DNA from: Apostichopus leukothele
Taxonomy: Eukaryota > Echinodermata > Holothuroidea > Aspidochirotida > Stichopodidae
DNA length: 21,562 nt
Assembly: GCA_010014835.2 (NCBI GenBank)
Contig: JAAAKB020123106.1
Location: forward strand, 1 to 21,562
Direction: 5' to 3'
Shown here: positions 1 through 11,275 of the stretch, one piece after another
Position numbering within the stretch: position 1 is the stretch's first letter
How the letters are laid out: each line of letters starts with the position of its first letter
Position numbers and translations under genes: made by a program
Notes under the pieces: model-generated
The model's database searches: none
What the model saw: only the letters and a program-made list of their open reading frames with translations
Told to the model about the DNA's origin: nothing

Positions 1-597
1 ACATATCTGTTAATATACATAAGTTTATGTCACCATGTGATCAGTCGTTCGGCACTCGCTCCTATGTATATGATTTTCAGCCAAACATTACCATATGGAT
101 TATTTTTTTTTATTTACCACTTATTTGCTCAAATTGCATCAAATGCCACCTTTAGATCGTCACCAATGCTTCAAATGAGCTTGTTAATAACTAAAAAACA
201 CACCCATTATCATATCATAACTTGATAGTCTAAAGAAATGTGTCGCAAGTTCATCCAATTTGGATGGTTCATTCATATAACTTTAGTTTTAGGATATGCC
301 TGCCATAGCTTAAGTGCCTGGGTGACGAAATTTGAATAATTGTCTGAAGTTAATCAAGTTTCACGTGTCGCAAAAGTCACGGGGGAGTATATAGTAAATT
401 AATCAGTGTTAATGTTAGTAACACTTATGCAAATTACTGGAAACTGGGGACTGATTGACAGCAATCTTTTGTCATTGTTTGGGTTAAGTATGAAAATGTC
501 ATGTATTGCATAATTTCGGGAGTCCACCGAAATTGCACACCTGTTGACGAAACATAAAACTTTTTACGTATTATATTTGTTATCTTTTGATCTTTAG
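1..597 (+). other. SCUBE: Partial intron upstream of the EGF3 exon
   Basis: No EGF-like cysteine pattern, tandem array or RNA gene was seen here. The stretch is AT-rich and ends in a pyrimidine-leaning tract and the acceptor TTTAG at 593-597. A 62-codon reading frame near its start has no recognisable feature and is probably chance. The exons for the signal peptide, EGF1 and EGF2 must lie to the left of the window. Confidence 0.7.
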
Positions 598-717
598 ATA
601 TTGATGAATGTGCCAGTGGAGATCACCTATGCGAAGAATGTGTGAACACAATTGGTAGCTATGAGTGCAGATGTAGAGATGGTTACTATCTAGATGCAGA
701 TGGCTGTACATGCTCCA
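598..717 (+). CDS. SCUBE: SCUBE exon: calcium-binding EGF-like module (EGF3 position)
   Basis: The exon completes a phase-1 codon and then reads DIDEC...C..C...NTIGSYEC.C, ending GCTCSS. The DIDEC start and the C-V-N-x4-Y-x-C stretch are the calcium-binding and Asx-hydroxylation signatures of cbEGF modules. All six EGF cysteines are present. The spacing between cysteines 2 and 3 is only two residues (CEEC), where the sister modules have three. The acceptor TTTAG and donor A|GTAAGT fit consensus. The place before an EGF module with GCAH at 1206-1331 matches EGF3 in my memory of vertebrate SCUBE. Extracellular, probably disulphide-bonded; in the family these modules serve protein-protein contacts. 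Confidence 0.9.
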
Positions 718-1205
718 GTAAGTTACATTGGTTAAAGTGTATAGTGTATGAAATAACATGACTAACTAAATGTGTGGATATCACATTAAGAGTAGCATCA
801 CTGAAATGAGCCTCGGTATGCTTTTGTCTGTTTTCCAATAGAGAATAACATACTCCTTGAGACCGTGTATCACTGCAATGGTACTTGATCCATAACCGTA
901 CCTCACTCTACTTGTGTTGCTTTGTTTTTGTGGCTTCACCGTCGTCGTACTGGTTTTGGACCAATTATGCGGTATTGTGAAGAAGAGCAGTTTTGGTAGA
1001 TTTAAAAACATTTACAAATTAACTGAAGGTATCCATACCGCTCTTCCTTTGACAGTATAGATACCTCTGTGGTGAAAGCATTGATATACTCTAGCCGGAC
1101 GCTATGATAAGTATGATTCATTTATTTACCGAAGTTGCAACTACGTTTTCGGTTTGTCATTAAGAATGATATATTTCACCAGTCATTTGTTGTTTACTCC
1201 ACCAG
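718..1205 (+). other. SCUBE: Intron between EGF3 and EGF4 exons
   Basis: The intron runs from the GTAAGT donor to the CACCAG acceptor. No tandem array follows this donor, unlike EGF5, EGF8 and EGF9. A 76-codon antisense frame (781-1011) is unrecognised and probably chance. Confidence 0.75.
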
Positions 1206-1331
1206 GTGATCCAGGCTGCCACAACCCAGACCTAGGTTGTGCTCATTACTGTGTGGATACAGGCAATGATCAGAGTATATGTCTATGCAGAGAAGGCTAC
1301 CAACTTTCATTCGACAAAAAGCAATGTATTC
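1206..1331 (+). CDS. SCUBE: SCUBE exon: EGF-like module (EGF4 position)
   Basis: The exon is phase 1 at both ends (126 nt). It reads DPGCHNPDLGCAHYC, then CLCREGYQL and KKQCI, so six EGF cysteines are complete. It lacks the D-x-D-E-C calcium motif. Vertebrate SCUBE EGF4 as I remember it (MNCMNKDHGCAHIC) lacks it too, so this looks like an ancestral trait and not decay. The segment between cysteines 3 and 4 (VDTGNDQSI) also lacks the Asx-hydroxylation motif. Splice sites CACCAG| and C|GTAAGT are good. Reading continues a little into the intron before a stop, which is incidental. Confidence 0.92.
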
Positions 1332-2407
1332 GTAAGTATGAAGCCATTTATCAATGCATTACAAGAACTTGCCAACATAATTCAAAAGATTCTTAAATCA
1401 CTAATGCTTAGTGAAGCTGTAGAGCTACCTGTTTAGCTGATTGCTTTTTGAAGTAGACCTAATTATTAAAATATATAAAAGACTCGCAATCTCCCACATA
1501 TGGTCTACTCACGTAGGTTAAAGAACCTGAACAAGTCAATGTTGTAAACTATGATGGTAAGATGCTCAGATCAGTGGCTACTTCTTTGAGTCAGGATGTC
1601 TGGATCGATTTTGCCTGTTCTATTTGGAGACTGACTGATTTACAGAGTGATTCATACATACAATATGTAGGTCAGTTATCACCAATGATTCTTTGAGTAA
1701 CTTACCTTCGGGTCATTCACTACAAGGTATTCCTCTTGTTTTGTGTGTCATGCACTTAACCCAATTTTCATGCTGCGAGATTTCTGTCTTGATTATCCAC
1801 GATTGTACGGCAAACACAAGTGTTGATCACTGAGTCTGTGGGACGAAATAATTATTGTCTGCTGTGGTTTCCCAGACTATGGGAGCTTGTTAGATGCATT
1901 GTCTGTAAAGATGATGATAATAACGATGATATTGATGATGATGATGATACTGTTGATGATACTATACTGTTGATGATACTATACTGTTGATGATACTATA
2001 CTGTTGATGAAACTGATGATCAAGAATGTTCTGCATGCAAACTAAAATATTAAAATTAAAGTAAGACACCGATGACATATTAAACTTTAAGTCAAAACTC
2101 TACAAACTATACACTGGTATCGAAATATGTATTTGTATGCGTATTACCTTTTTTAATCATCCACAATGTTAGGACAAGGACTAACGTTGTTACAGGGTTT
2201 TACTATCAAATCTTGTCAAACAGTTCTCAAAACTTGTGGAAAAAGTCATACCATTCATCATGATTTTTTTTAAGGTAATAGAAACATATGTTCCTTAAAC
2301 ATACTTGATTTATGTAAATTTTGTTTAATTACTGATCACAGTTAGATTAACAAACTGAAATGATGATACATCTTCTCTTGTAAGAGTATTATTTTGGTCT
2401 TTTACAG
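1332..2407 (+). other. SCUBE: Intron between EGF4 and EGF5 exons
   Basis: The intron extends from GTAAGT to the acceptor TTTTACAG. Apart from the GAT-rich microsatellite at 1909-2018 nothing recognisable is present on either strand. Confidence 0.75.
1909..2018. repeat. GAT-rich microsatellite with a 17-bp sub-array
   Basis: Imperfect GAT/GATGAT repeats lead into a 17-bp unit, CTGTTGATGATACTATA, whose CTGTT core starts at 1950, 1967, 1984 and 2001. This is an ordinary intronic slippage repeat. Confidence 0.85.
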
Positions 2408-2524
2408 AAACGTGTGCTCATTTCAATGGCGGTTGTCAGCACATCTGTACAGACTCTCCGATTGGGAACCTGTGTAGCTGCCACCAAAAGTATAACCTTC
2501 ATCAGGACAGGAAAACCTGTGTAG
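2408..2524 (+). CDS. SCUBE: SCUBE exon: EGF-like module (EGF5 position)
   Basis: The exon opens in phase 1 after TTACAG. It reads [13 protein letters not shown], then LCSCHQKYNLH and RKTCV, with all six cysteines. Vertebrate EGF5 from memory (TCNYGNGGCQHSC ... CGCHQKYALH) matches closely, including the unusual HQKY. There is no calcium motif, as in that module. The exon is 117 nt and ends TGTGTAG|GTAGGA, a usable but not strong donor. That donor is the first member of a long tandem array beginning at the exon's last ~11 bases. Confidence 0.92.
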   Translation, partial: KRVLISMAVVSTSVQTLRLGTCVAATKSITFIRTGKPV

Positions 2525-3043
2525 GTAGGAGTCTGCTTGGTGCTCCCATAACATAAGACATCTAATCTGTGTAGTTAGTAGTCTGTTTGATGCTTCCATA
2601 GTATAAGACATATAACCAGTGTAGACAGTCGTCTGTTGATGCTCCCATAATATAATACTAGTGTAGTTAGGAGGCTCCTAGGTGCTTCCATAGTATAAGA
2701 CATATAATCTGTGTAGTTAGGAGGCTCCTAGGTGCTTCCATAGTATAAGACATATAACCAGTGTAGGTAGTAGTCTGTTTAATGCTCTCATAATGTAAGA
2801 CTAGTGTAGTTAGGAGGCTCCTAGGTGCTCCCATAACATAAGACATATAACCAGTGTAGTTAGTAGTCTGTTTGATGCTTCCATAGTATAAGACATATAA
2901 TCTGTGTAGTGAGTCGTCTGTTTGATGCTCCCATAATGTAAGACTAGTGTAGTTAGGTGTCTTCTTGGTGTTTCCATTACATAAGACATGTAACCAGTGT
3001 AGGCAGTCGTTTGTTTAATGCTCCCATATAATGTAAGACTAGT
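2513..3043 (+). repeat. Junction-derived minisatellite after EGF5, about 50-bp unit with a ~143-bp higher-order period
   Basis: The unit starts with the last ~11 exon bases (AACCTGTGTAG) plus the donor. The GTAG core recurs at 2521, 2571, 2621, 2663, 2713, 2763, 2806, 2856, 2906, 2949 and 2999. Spacings are 50, 50, 42, 50, 50, 43, 50, 50, 43, 50, so a three-unit block of about 143 bp is itself repeated. The shorter units lack about eight bases before the GTGTAG. Most units carry TGTAG followed by T or G and TAG; the authentic TAG|GTAG is kept exactly in the copy at 2763. It is intronic and has no coding frame of note. Confidence 0.93.
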
Positions 3044-3068
3044 GGTTACTTGCCTTAGGCAAGTAACC
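3044..3068. repeat. Perfect 12-bp inverted repeat (hairpin) at the head of a dispersed repeat
   Basis: The arms GGTTACTTGCCT (3044-3055) and AGGCAAGTAACC (3057-3068) are perfect reverse complements with one base between. A related weaker hairpin (GGTTACTT / AAGTAACC) is at 15343-15372. In both cases similar sequence follows, beginning TAT and reaching CGTGTGTG about 20 bp on, so this looks like the end of a dispersed element and not a transcription terminator. Confidence 0.75.
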
Positions 3069-4170
3069 TATTCTGCCAAGTTGACGTGTGTGTTAAATGT
3101 GACGTGAGCTTGTGAATACAATAAGATAAAAAGGTACATAGTGGCTGAACATCACATAGATACCGTACTTGGTATGTGGATTTGTCTTAGTGAGTCTCAG
3201 TGAGGCTTATTGAAATTGGTGGATGTCAAATGCCGTTTGAGGTCAAAGTCTTTAAAGCTTGAATGAACGACACGCGAAGTAGATTCACTTTAGTGGGTAC
3301 AAAGACCCTGTCGTGATATGTGGAGGTCAAAGGTCTTCGGAGGTGAACAGAGGTCAAAATATGACGTATACAATAACTCTAACTAACTCAATAACTTGAG
3401 TGAACTATATAGTTGGTATAAATATCCACCTTGATGTCCACGTGAATTCTTGTTTCCTTAAGTCCGGTCGAACGTCTGTTGAGGTTAACAAAGTTTTGGC
3501 TCTGAAAATCCTTGGAGTACAAAACAAAAAGCTTTTGTAAACTTCATAATTAAAACGTAGATCCACCTTAATGAGACAAGACGTAGTTTTGTTAACGAAT
3601 CAAATATTATCTTAGGTCTGGTCAACACAATATCTCGTTCTTTGATGTACTGTACACTCACCTTAATCCCTGTCTTTTAATGTAGAGGTGAAAGTTCATT
3701 TCGCTTAAACAAATGTCGCTGCTTGAAACCCTTGTGAAAATGTGAACAAACGTTGCGAAAAATACCAAACCCAAAGCTTGAATGACTTTCATACATGTAT
3801 ATAGATCCAACCTGTTGAGTAGCAGAATCATAGTGTTCCCATGAGGAGGTCAAATCTCGACTGAGGTCGACCTCTGAAAACCTTTAAAACATAATTTCCA
3901 AAGCAAAGTGTCGATTAACGCCGTACTTGATAGGTAGATCCCCTTAGTAATTCAAGAACCATATTGGTTTGTGTTTACATCAAAAGTCATTTCAGATCAA
4001 AATAGGTCACAGAGTAAAGACCTTGTAAACATGATAAATTGGAAGTAAAGCTAGGATGAACTTTAAATGCATATGTAGGCCAACTAGTGTGTATAAGTAT
4101 CTTGCTGGTGAGAATGGTCAAAACTTGGAAAATCTAGGGTGGTTTGTGTAAAACCTTTTTGTTTTTGGTT
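3069..4170. repeat. Degenerate dispersed repeat rich in AGGTCA, composed of related sub-units
   Basis: Diverged sub-units recur inside this stretch. AAAGCTTGAATGA is seen near 3256 and 3774, with relatives near 3528 (AAAGCTTTTGTAAAC) and 4050 (AAAGCTAGGATGAA). Several are followed by TAGATCCACCTT- or TAGATCC-like sequence and then AGGTCA-containing text (3240, 3324, 3351, 3844). The same text occurs at 7440-7830, 14605-14790 and 15373-15720. No open reading frame, target-site duplication or long terminal repeat was recognised, so the class is unassigned. I associate such AGGTCA-rich intronic families with marine invertebrate genomes; that is recollection. Confidence 0.6.
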
Positions 4171-4182
4171 TTAGGTTTGGGA

Positions 4183-4197
4183 GGGGGGGGGGGGGGG
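4183..4197 (+). repeat. Run of 15 G
   Basis: An uninterrupted homopurine run, GGG(A) then 15 G, that could form a G-quadruplex on the coding strand. Its exact length is prone to sequencing error. Confidence 0.9.
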
Positions 4198-4319
4198 CGC
4201 AGTTCCTGTATCTGTGTTGCTTCTATATGTGACGTGGCGTTACGGCACATAGCGAGGAATTATTGAGATTGATAATCGTAACTGAATCAAAGATCATGAT
4301 CGATAATCAGTCATTACCT

Positions 4320-4543
4320 ATCATATAACCTAATGCTATAACAGTTTAACCTAACGATATAACGATGTGACAGTATAACTTAACAATAATTATTATAACC
4401 TATCAGTATAACCTAACGATATAACAGTATAACCTAACGATATAACAGTATAACCTAACGATATAACAATATCACCTAACGATATAACAGTATAACTTAA
4501 CGATATAACAGTATAACTTAACGATATAACATTATAACTTAGT
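4320..4543. repeat. 21-bp AT-rich tandem array
   Basis: The unit is close to CCTAACGATATAACAGTATAA, repeated roughly ten times with degenerate edges. CCTAACGATATAACA or CTTAACGATATAACA recurs through 4412-4530. Non-coding and unrelated to nearby exons. Confidence 0.88.
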
Positions 4544-7439
4544 GTGGTTGTAAAGCTTCAAAATGAGCACGCGGCAGATTAAATGCTTTAATTCTTATAT
4601 CACAGTATTGCTAAATTGCGCATTGAAATATCTTGTTGCTTAGATAAAGTAGATACCTCGCTAGCATGTGAGAACATATTTCAAACTAACAAAAGTAATT
4701 ATAAAGATTATAAAGTAATTATCAGCATTGTGCAACAATAAAACCACAAGCGCCCCATTTTCAACCACTCGACTTCGGACTTACCCTCGCCCCTCCCCAC
4801 CCTCCACCTTCCATCCCAAATGTGAGTAGCAAGTATAGCTAGCATATGACTTAGTCATGTACTCCAAGACCAAATTAGGTTTTAAGAAAAAAGTCTGGGA
4901 AAATGTTCATATCGTTAAACCATTCCCAGACTTTAAGCATGAATTCATTGGAATTGTCCTATTTCACACTCAATTCACAAGGATAGTTCAAGTATTAAAC
5001 TATTTTACTTTGATTAATAATATGCCGTCATATAGTTTGCTTACATAGTACTTAATGGTCTGCGCACATGGAATGATTATAAAAGGACATCTGTCCACTT
5101 TAACGTTTAACGGGAATTACGCATAAAAGTGAGGACTTAATGCAAGTATTTACGTTAGAAAGGGTTTTGAACTTTCCAGAAAATTCATATTTCAGAAGGG
5201 GATTTTTTTTTCTTTTTCGTGTACCATTGTTTGTAATTTTGTGATAATTCACTTTGAGCACTTACATTAGTACGTATGACAACCTCTCTGCTAGGCCTGG
5301 TTCTCTTAAATCTCTCAACATATTTCTGTTAGTGTTATCGTTTAAACATAAATCACATCCTTCAGAGATGATGCAATTTGAGAATCGTAAGACATATATC
5401 ATGTGGCACTTTTATTTGCTTTTATCTAAGAAACACACGCCATCAAATACACTTCTGTCACTGTTGTGTTTGATAGAAGAAAACGCTACTGCCAGTCACG
5501 TAGCGTGTACTTACTGATAAACCAGATCAATTCTGTTAGTATAGTTGTACATAGGCCTGCTGGCAAATAATAGTAGTAAAACAATAATAATTATAATAAT
5601 AAACCGTTCGTACTTGCGGAGAGTAAGACATTAGTTTACCCATGACATAAGGCGACATCATGGCTATTTATATTCATATATTTAATATATGATTAATCCG
5701 TATTAAACATCATACAATGAATTTCATGACGCCTTTCATCTCTGTAAGAACTTGCAAGGATTTAAACATTCAGGGCTTCATTGGATGATGAGATTAAAAC
5801 AAGTAAACAGATGTTGAAGTTTTGCGGCGCAATCTGTCTAGGGTGATAATATTAAAGCCTCACCACATGGGTTTATCTCTCTATGAGAACAATTTCCATT
5901 ATTGGGTTTAATGTCAAGATATGTTGATCTATAAGTTTGGTTATAAGTGGGTACTTTCAAGGTTGTCAAACACCAGTCACTGGAAGCAGTTATAAGATTT
6001 AATGATAGTTGCATGACAACTGTCAAGGGATCTAAAACATTTGACATGATGACAAGTCTTCCCACACCTAATCTCTTGGCAAGTGATATGCAGATGATAT
6101 AGGTACGATAGTTAAATCACATAACATTTGAGACAAGAACCTCAAGATTCCATCTCGGTCTTGTTCTTTCTTTCAAAGTGTGGATGTTTTTCAGGATTAT
6201 TGGTAATGTTTGATATTTGTTTATGATCCCATAATGCATTGTAATCCTCATTCTGATTGTTTTAAATATAAATAATTCTACATAGGGTTTAGGATTTCCA
6301 CCTGAAGTTTTGAGGATGGCTAATGTTAGACATTCATCACTGTAGATGAAGTTCAGTGACACCTCTGTCAATAAGCAATACAATCCTTAAAGAATAATTA
6401 TCCGTTCGAAAGGCAGGGGTAAACCGAATGACTTATCATTGACACTTCACGTCGGGTGGCTAACCGACTTGCCGTTTTAGATCATCTTGGAGTTTTTAAT
6501 CAATTTAGAAAACCATTTCCTACAAGCGATTGAGATTACTTTTTGTTCCTCGGTTGCGGACAGCTCTACGTTAAAACAAACAATCAATAGGCACTTGGTT
6601 TTGTACGCCTGGTGGGGTGCACATGTACATTAGCTGGTTTAGAGAAAACACGTCTTCCAAATATAGCCATCGTTTAGATACATCTACGTCCATTAAGTCA
6701 CGTGACAGCGACCACACCGCTGAGTCACAGTGTGTATTCAAGCATGCTAGACATAATAAAACTTATACCAATCATTTATCATTCCTTTTCGAAACCAACT
6801 TCCTGTCATTAAATATTAATTTATGGATGAATGTTTGTCTCAACATCAAAATAAACAGAGCAGGCTGTTCGGGATTAGTTTGTCACCCCATACATGACAG
6901 TATTATACCTTATGCACCAGTTGGTCTATGTTAGTAACTTCATGATTGTAGAACAAATAAAGTCCAAAGAGATTTAGTGTAAGTGCTAGCCTCTGCCATG
7001 CATCTATTTTCTGGGGCCATTGTCCTCCAGCCATTCAGCAGTGAGTCTGTGACAGCATGTTTGTCAAATGTTTATTTTGCAGATGTTTTCAAAGAAGGCA
7101 ACCTCCCCTTATCAAAATAATCACAATGTCATTCAGCAGAGGCTTAATAGCAATACCAAAAAAGGCTTTTGAGACAGCTAGTGAAATGCACCCGAACATG
7201 AACTACAAAATCAGAACAATGTTTGCTTTAATCATTTTACGAGTTTCTCGAGTTTTAGGGAAGCTTAAATATAGTCAGTATCACCATATCTTTCAGATTT
7301 CCCTTGTTATATACATTTTCAAAATAATGCTGTTAAATCTATAAGCTCATGTAAAGACATTTGATTGTAGGTTGAACGGCTAGCACTTTGTGTATCTAGG
7401 AATTCGATTACATACCGGATGTCCATTACTTTAAGGTTT
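4544..7439. other. Intronic stretch with no recognised feature
   Basis: Neither strand shows an EGF or cysteine-rich module, an RNA gene or a clear transposon. The only mildly suggestive signal is antisense, at 5838-6383, where one frame stays open for about 180 codons apart from a single stop. The translated text matched no family I know. Confidence 0.6.
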
Positions 7440-7830
7440 TGTGATTTATTGATTACCTACGAAACATGATCAGTTCAAAAGTACACAACATGGATGAACA
7501 TTTTACTTGTTTGTATATCCACCTCAGTAGGTACATTAACTGTGTTTCTGTATATGTCACTAATGGTATTAGGGTTCAAAGGTTAAAAATCATGTAATCA
7601 CGATACCTACAAATGTAAGGTTCGGATGAAATTCATACGTGACATGTTGGTGTACTTCGAAGAAGTCAAATGTTATTTGAGGTCAACATAAATCACAGTC
7701 TGAAATCAATTGTAAATATGCTAGCCCTAACTGCAAAGCTTGTAATGAACACCACACTTGGTAAATATGTGTAAAGATCTTAAGAGGTCAAAGATTAAAA
7801 TATTTGTAAACGCGCTATCTCTTTAAAGTT
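7440..7830. repeat. Second fragment of the AGGTCA-rich dispersed repeat
   Basis: It shares with 3069-4170 the blocks AAGTCAAATG..ATTTGAGGTCA (7664-7685; compare 3224-3245) and AAAGCTTGTAATGAAC (7734; compare 3256), plus TATATCCACCTCAGTAGGTAC (7516). The fragment is degenerate and has no coding capacity. Confidence 0.5.
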
Positions 7831-10349
7831 ACTTTCATAGCTGTTTCGTACCCCGTTTACCCTGTTTCCTTAGCTCTATTTTGCAATTATACATTAACCG
7901 GTCTGACATCTTCTCTTTACTCACATTCTGAGCCAAAAGTCACAACTTTTGATGACATCTTTAGCAGAAGATTTACACAAACAACATTCTTGATTTCGAT
8001 GATGTGACAACTTGGAGACAAATCGATTGTCAAATCTGTTTATTTGGAAAAGGAAAAACATAAATGTCATTCTTATGACTTAAATAGTTCAGATGATAAT
8101 TGTAGGAAAATACCCACAATTGAGGCAGAGCCATTACAAGTGTCAAAGGATTAACCTATTGTTTGAAGGTTTCTTTGCAGTGAAATGTTGACTGTTATAA
8201 CATCCAGATGTTCAGCATAAAGGCTTAATTGTTTTGAAGAATTTGTCAATACTGTATTATACATTGATCCTCCTACACAAATCATATTACAAACTACTTG
8301 TGAATTTTTGATAACTGAGTTAGCAGGTGAATTTGGAAAGGTTAATATGGCATATGGAAGTAGTGGTTTGGTTAGGATTTGCTGATAAACTGCTGACAGC
8401 CTTCTTTTTATGGCACAATTTGCTTCCCTTGGCTCTATTATCATGATTTATAACATGTTGGCTGGGTGAAACAAAATGAGAACCATGTGTTGTTTACACG
8501 GGGAAACCGTTTCAGAATTATGTATTAGTTTAATTAAGTACTTTAAAGGTCACAATTTGATTGGAATTACACCACATGAGTGAATGACCCAGACATTTTT
8601 GTGTGCTTGTACATTTAAATTAAATTAATTGCAAGTTACAGTGCACTTTTAATGGACTTCTCGTGGAAAGTTACACTCGCGTAACTGAAGTTCCTCAAAA
8701 AATTTGTATCTCAGAGAAAACACATCGAGGGAAAGACGAAAAGCTTGTGAATTTGCTTTATGATAGATTTTAATGAATTATCCAATGATCATTAATCGGT
8801 GACATGGTAGTAAAACGCATTTATTATATTATAACTACTAACACAATATGTCTTCATAATTTACGTTTAGACATTGGTTGATTGGGATCCATGGTGGGGA
8901 TCTTTATGTCACTGTGCCACATGTCTGTATCCCTTCCTAAATGTTTTTCGGTCATCACCAAAATGTACATATATGTTGTCAAGGATGGTCTTTTTACATT
9001 AAATCATACCACATTGACTGTTATATAATTAACATTGTTTTGACAATCATATGTGACTGTGTGAATTTGATTTAAACCACAGTTTTAGCCATTGTCACTC
9101 ACATTCTCCATAAATATGGGTTACTTCAGAATTCATTATATCATATTCTCAGCATTGTGGTAGGTTACAAACATGCAATAAAATAAAGGTGATAAGTTTT
9201 CTCATAAAGTTACTTTTTTCCCCTTTTATCGTATGGCATGGAGAGGCGTATGTACCAGACCAGGACAATGCTGAAACAGCAGGTACAGATCCTGACTGAT
9301 TATTAAATGTGGTTATTTCCTTAGCATGATACCTTTGTTGATGGATACCTCTCTGTTATTAATACTTCAAATATTTTCTGATTGCATGAAGGTACAATAT
9401 TATGCTGATGCATGTTTGTTAGGGTGGAACACAGAGTGGGAAGAGACACAATAGTCAACTAACAATGTGAAGTGTGTACAATAATTATTGTTTAGAACTA
9501 GAAATTACTCAAGAAAAAGTGGAGAAAATATCCCTATTGTGCATCGGAATAAAACAAAGGATGTTATGCATCTACGTTAAGACGATATTCAAATTCATCT
9601 CATAAGTTACTCAATTTGCGGTTGACATAATTGAATGGGTGTTGAATTTATCAATCTAAGTACTGTTATTCATTCTCTTCACATCGCTATGTTGCAGTAG
9701 TATCTGAATTTGAGTGCTAGCTCACGATTTACTTTTATGATGAGAGAAAGGTCCTGTGTTTGTCGTATTACGCACCAACTAGAGGCTTGAAATGTTCACT
9801 GCATTCTTTAAATGGGACAAACTTTTTATCTCCTTTAAATTGAAAAGCATATGTAACACATGTAGCTGTAAACATCCAAATTTTACAGAGAGCAAAGTAA
9901 GACGTTAATAATTCATTAATTTACAGTGGACTTAGAATAATATATGTTAATGGATACATTTATGTGACTATTGACTTTGACCGTGTCTCTTAATTTCTGC
10001 GTTTATTCAATGGTGAATTCTTTGCATTTCTTGGCTGCAGTCTAACAATAATTTCTGTGTTTGTGCTGTTATCGCAGTTATGCATGTGTGTGAGGGGATG
10101 GACACGAAACACACATATTTTGCAAATGGTCCCACACCATGCGTTTAGTGATAATTTGTTTCCCATTCCTCTTAAAAAAATCCTTGTTGTCTTTTTCTGA
10201 CTTGTACCTTCCTTGTGTCTTCCCCTTCCTGGTTTAGCTGTTTTATCTGTACAAGTCTCACAGCCTACGATGCCTCAATGATTCTTTCATGTTGGTAATT
10301 GTCTCGTTGTTGTTGATACCAAGTCTCTAGCAGATGGACATGCAGACAT
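7831..10349. other. Intronic stretch with no recognised feature
   Basis: AT-rich with no repeat array, RNA gene or protein module seen on either strand. A 97-codon antisense frame at 8151-8444 has no recognisable motif and is most likely chance. Confidence 0.6.
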
Positions 10350-10744
10350 CCCCTCTTTATCCAATGATCTCTTCTCCCCTCTTTATACAATGATCTCTTC
10401 TCCCTCTCTTTATCCAATGATCTATTCTCCCCCCTCTTTATCCAATGATCTCTTCTCCCCTCTTTATACAATGATCTCTTCTCCCTCTCTTTATCTAATG
10501 ATCTCTTCTCCCCTCTTTATCCAATATCTATTCTCCCCTCTTTATCCAAATGATCTATTCACCCCCTCTTTATCTTATGATATATTCTCCCCTCTTTATC
10601 CAATGATCTATTCCCCCCTCTTTATCCAATGATCTCTTTTCCCCCTCTTTATCCAATGATCTCTTCTCCCTCTCTTTATCCAATGATCTATTCTCCCCTC
10701 TTTATCCAATGATCTATTCTCCCCTCTTTATCCAATGATCTCTT
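10350..10744 (+). repeat. 26-27-bp C/T-rich tandem array (about 15 copies)
   Basis: The unit resembles CCCCTCTTTATCCAATGATC plus TCTTCT or TATTCT. CTCTTTAT occurs about 15 times. The + strand is strongly pyrimidine-biased (C/T blocks separated by the AATGATC step). The array lies about 530 bp before the EGF6 acceptor. Both strands stay open in long stretches because of the repeat, which is not coding evidence. Confidence 0.92.
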
Positions 10745-11275
10745 GCATGTATTGATTTGTTAAACACCTATTTCTCATATCCCACCCTTCCTTTTAATCC
10801 ACTATACACCCACCCATCATTAACCGACCCTACACGGTGCTGATTTCAATTAACATATCTTCAAATCCATATGTACTGTGTGTTTATCCTATCATATGGT
10901 ACCTATTTAATTGGGTGACACAATTTTAATATAGATATGTGTTGATCCAATGATTGCATACATATTCACTTGTGGTAACACTGGCTTGGTCAAGCTTTTG
11001 ACCGTGTACTTCCTGTCCAATTCCTGCCCAATTATTTTCTCATATTTGTGACAACTATTACTTTCCAGCTCCGTAGCGTTATTAATCCAAGGCATGTTGA
11101 TTGCACGTACGGGCGGGTATGTCTGTGCCCTGTGAAAACACGCATGTCATCGTTACGTAGCTCCCTCTTAATCCTGACCGTGTCTCAATCTTCTCTCTCA
11201 TCCCTCTGATACCCCTATGCCCTCCTCACTCACCCATCAAACCACATTCAACTCTAGTGGATCTATCTTATCCAG
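10745..11275 (+). other. SCUBE: 3' end of the 8.75-kb intron before EGF6
   Basis: No gene or repeat is recognised here. The last ~130 bp are pyrimidine-rich and end in the acceptor TATCCAG at 11269-11275. Confidence 0.7.

Noticed and set aside
3040-3070. Hairpin as a transcription terminator
   Set aside because: This is an animal intron; there is no U-tract, and a related hairpin heads another dispersed-repeat copy.
6617-6934. 105-codon open frame
   Set aside because: No domain, signal or recognisable composition; within the chance range for a window this size.
8151-8444. 97-codon antisense frame, compared with the antisense frame at 5838-6383
   Set aside because: A short N/D-P-L-T-x-V-M likeness just past its stop was too brief to call the two related, and no family was recognised.
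10265-10632. Repetitive open frames on both strands over the C/T array
   Set aside because: A by-product of the tandem repeat; the low-complexity translation has no family features.
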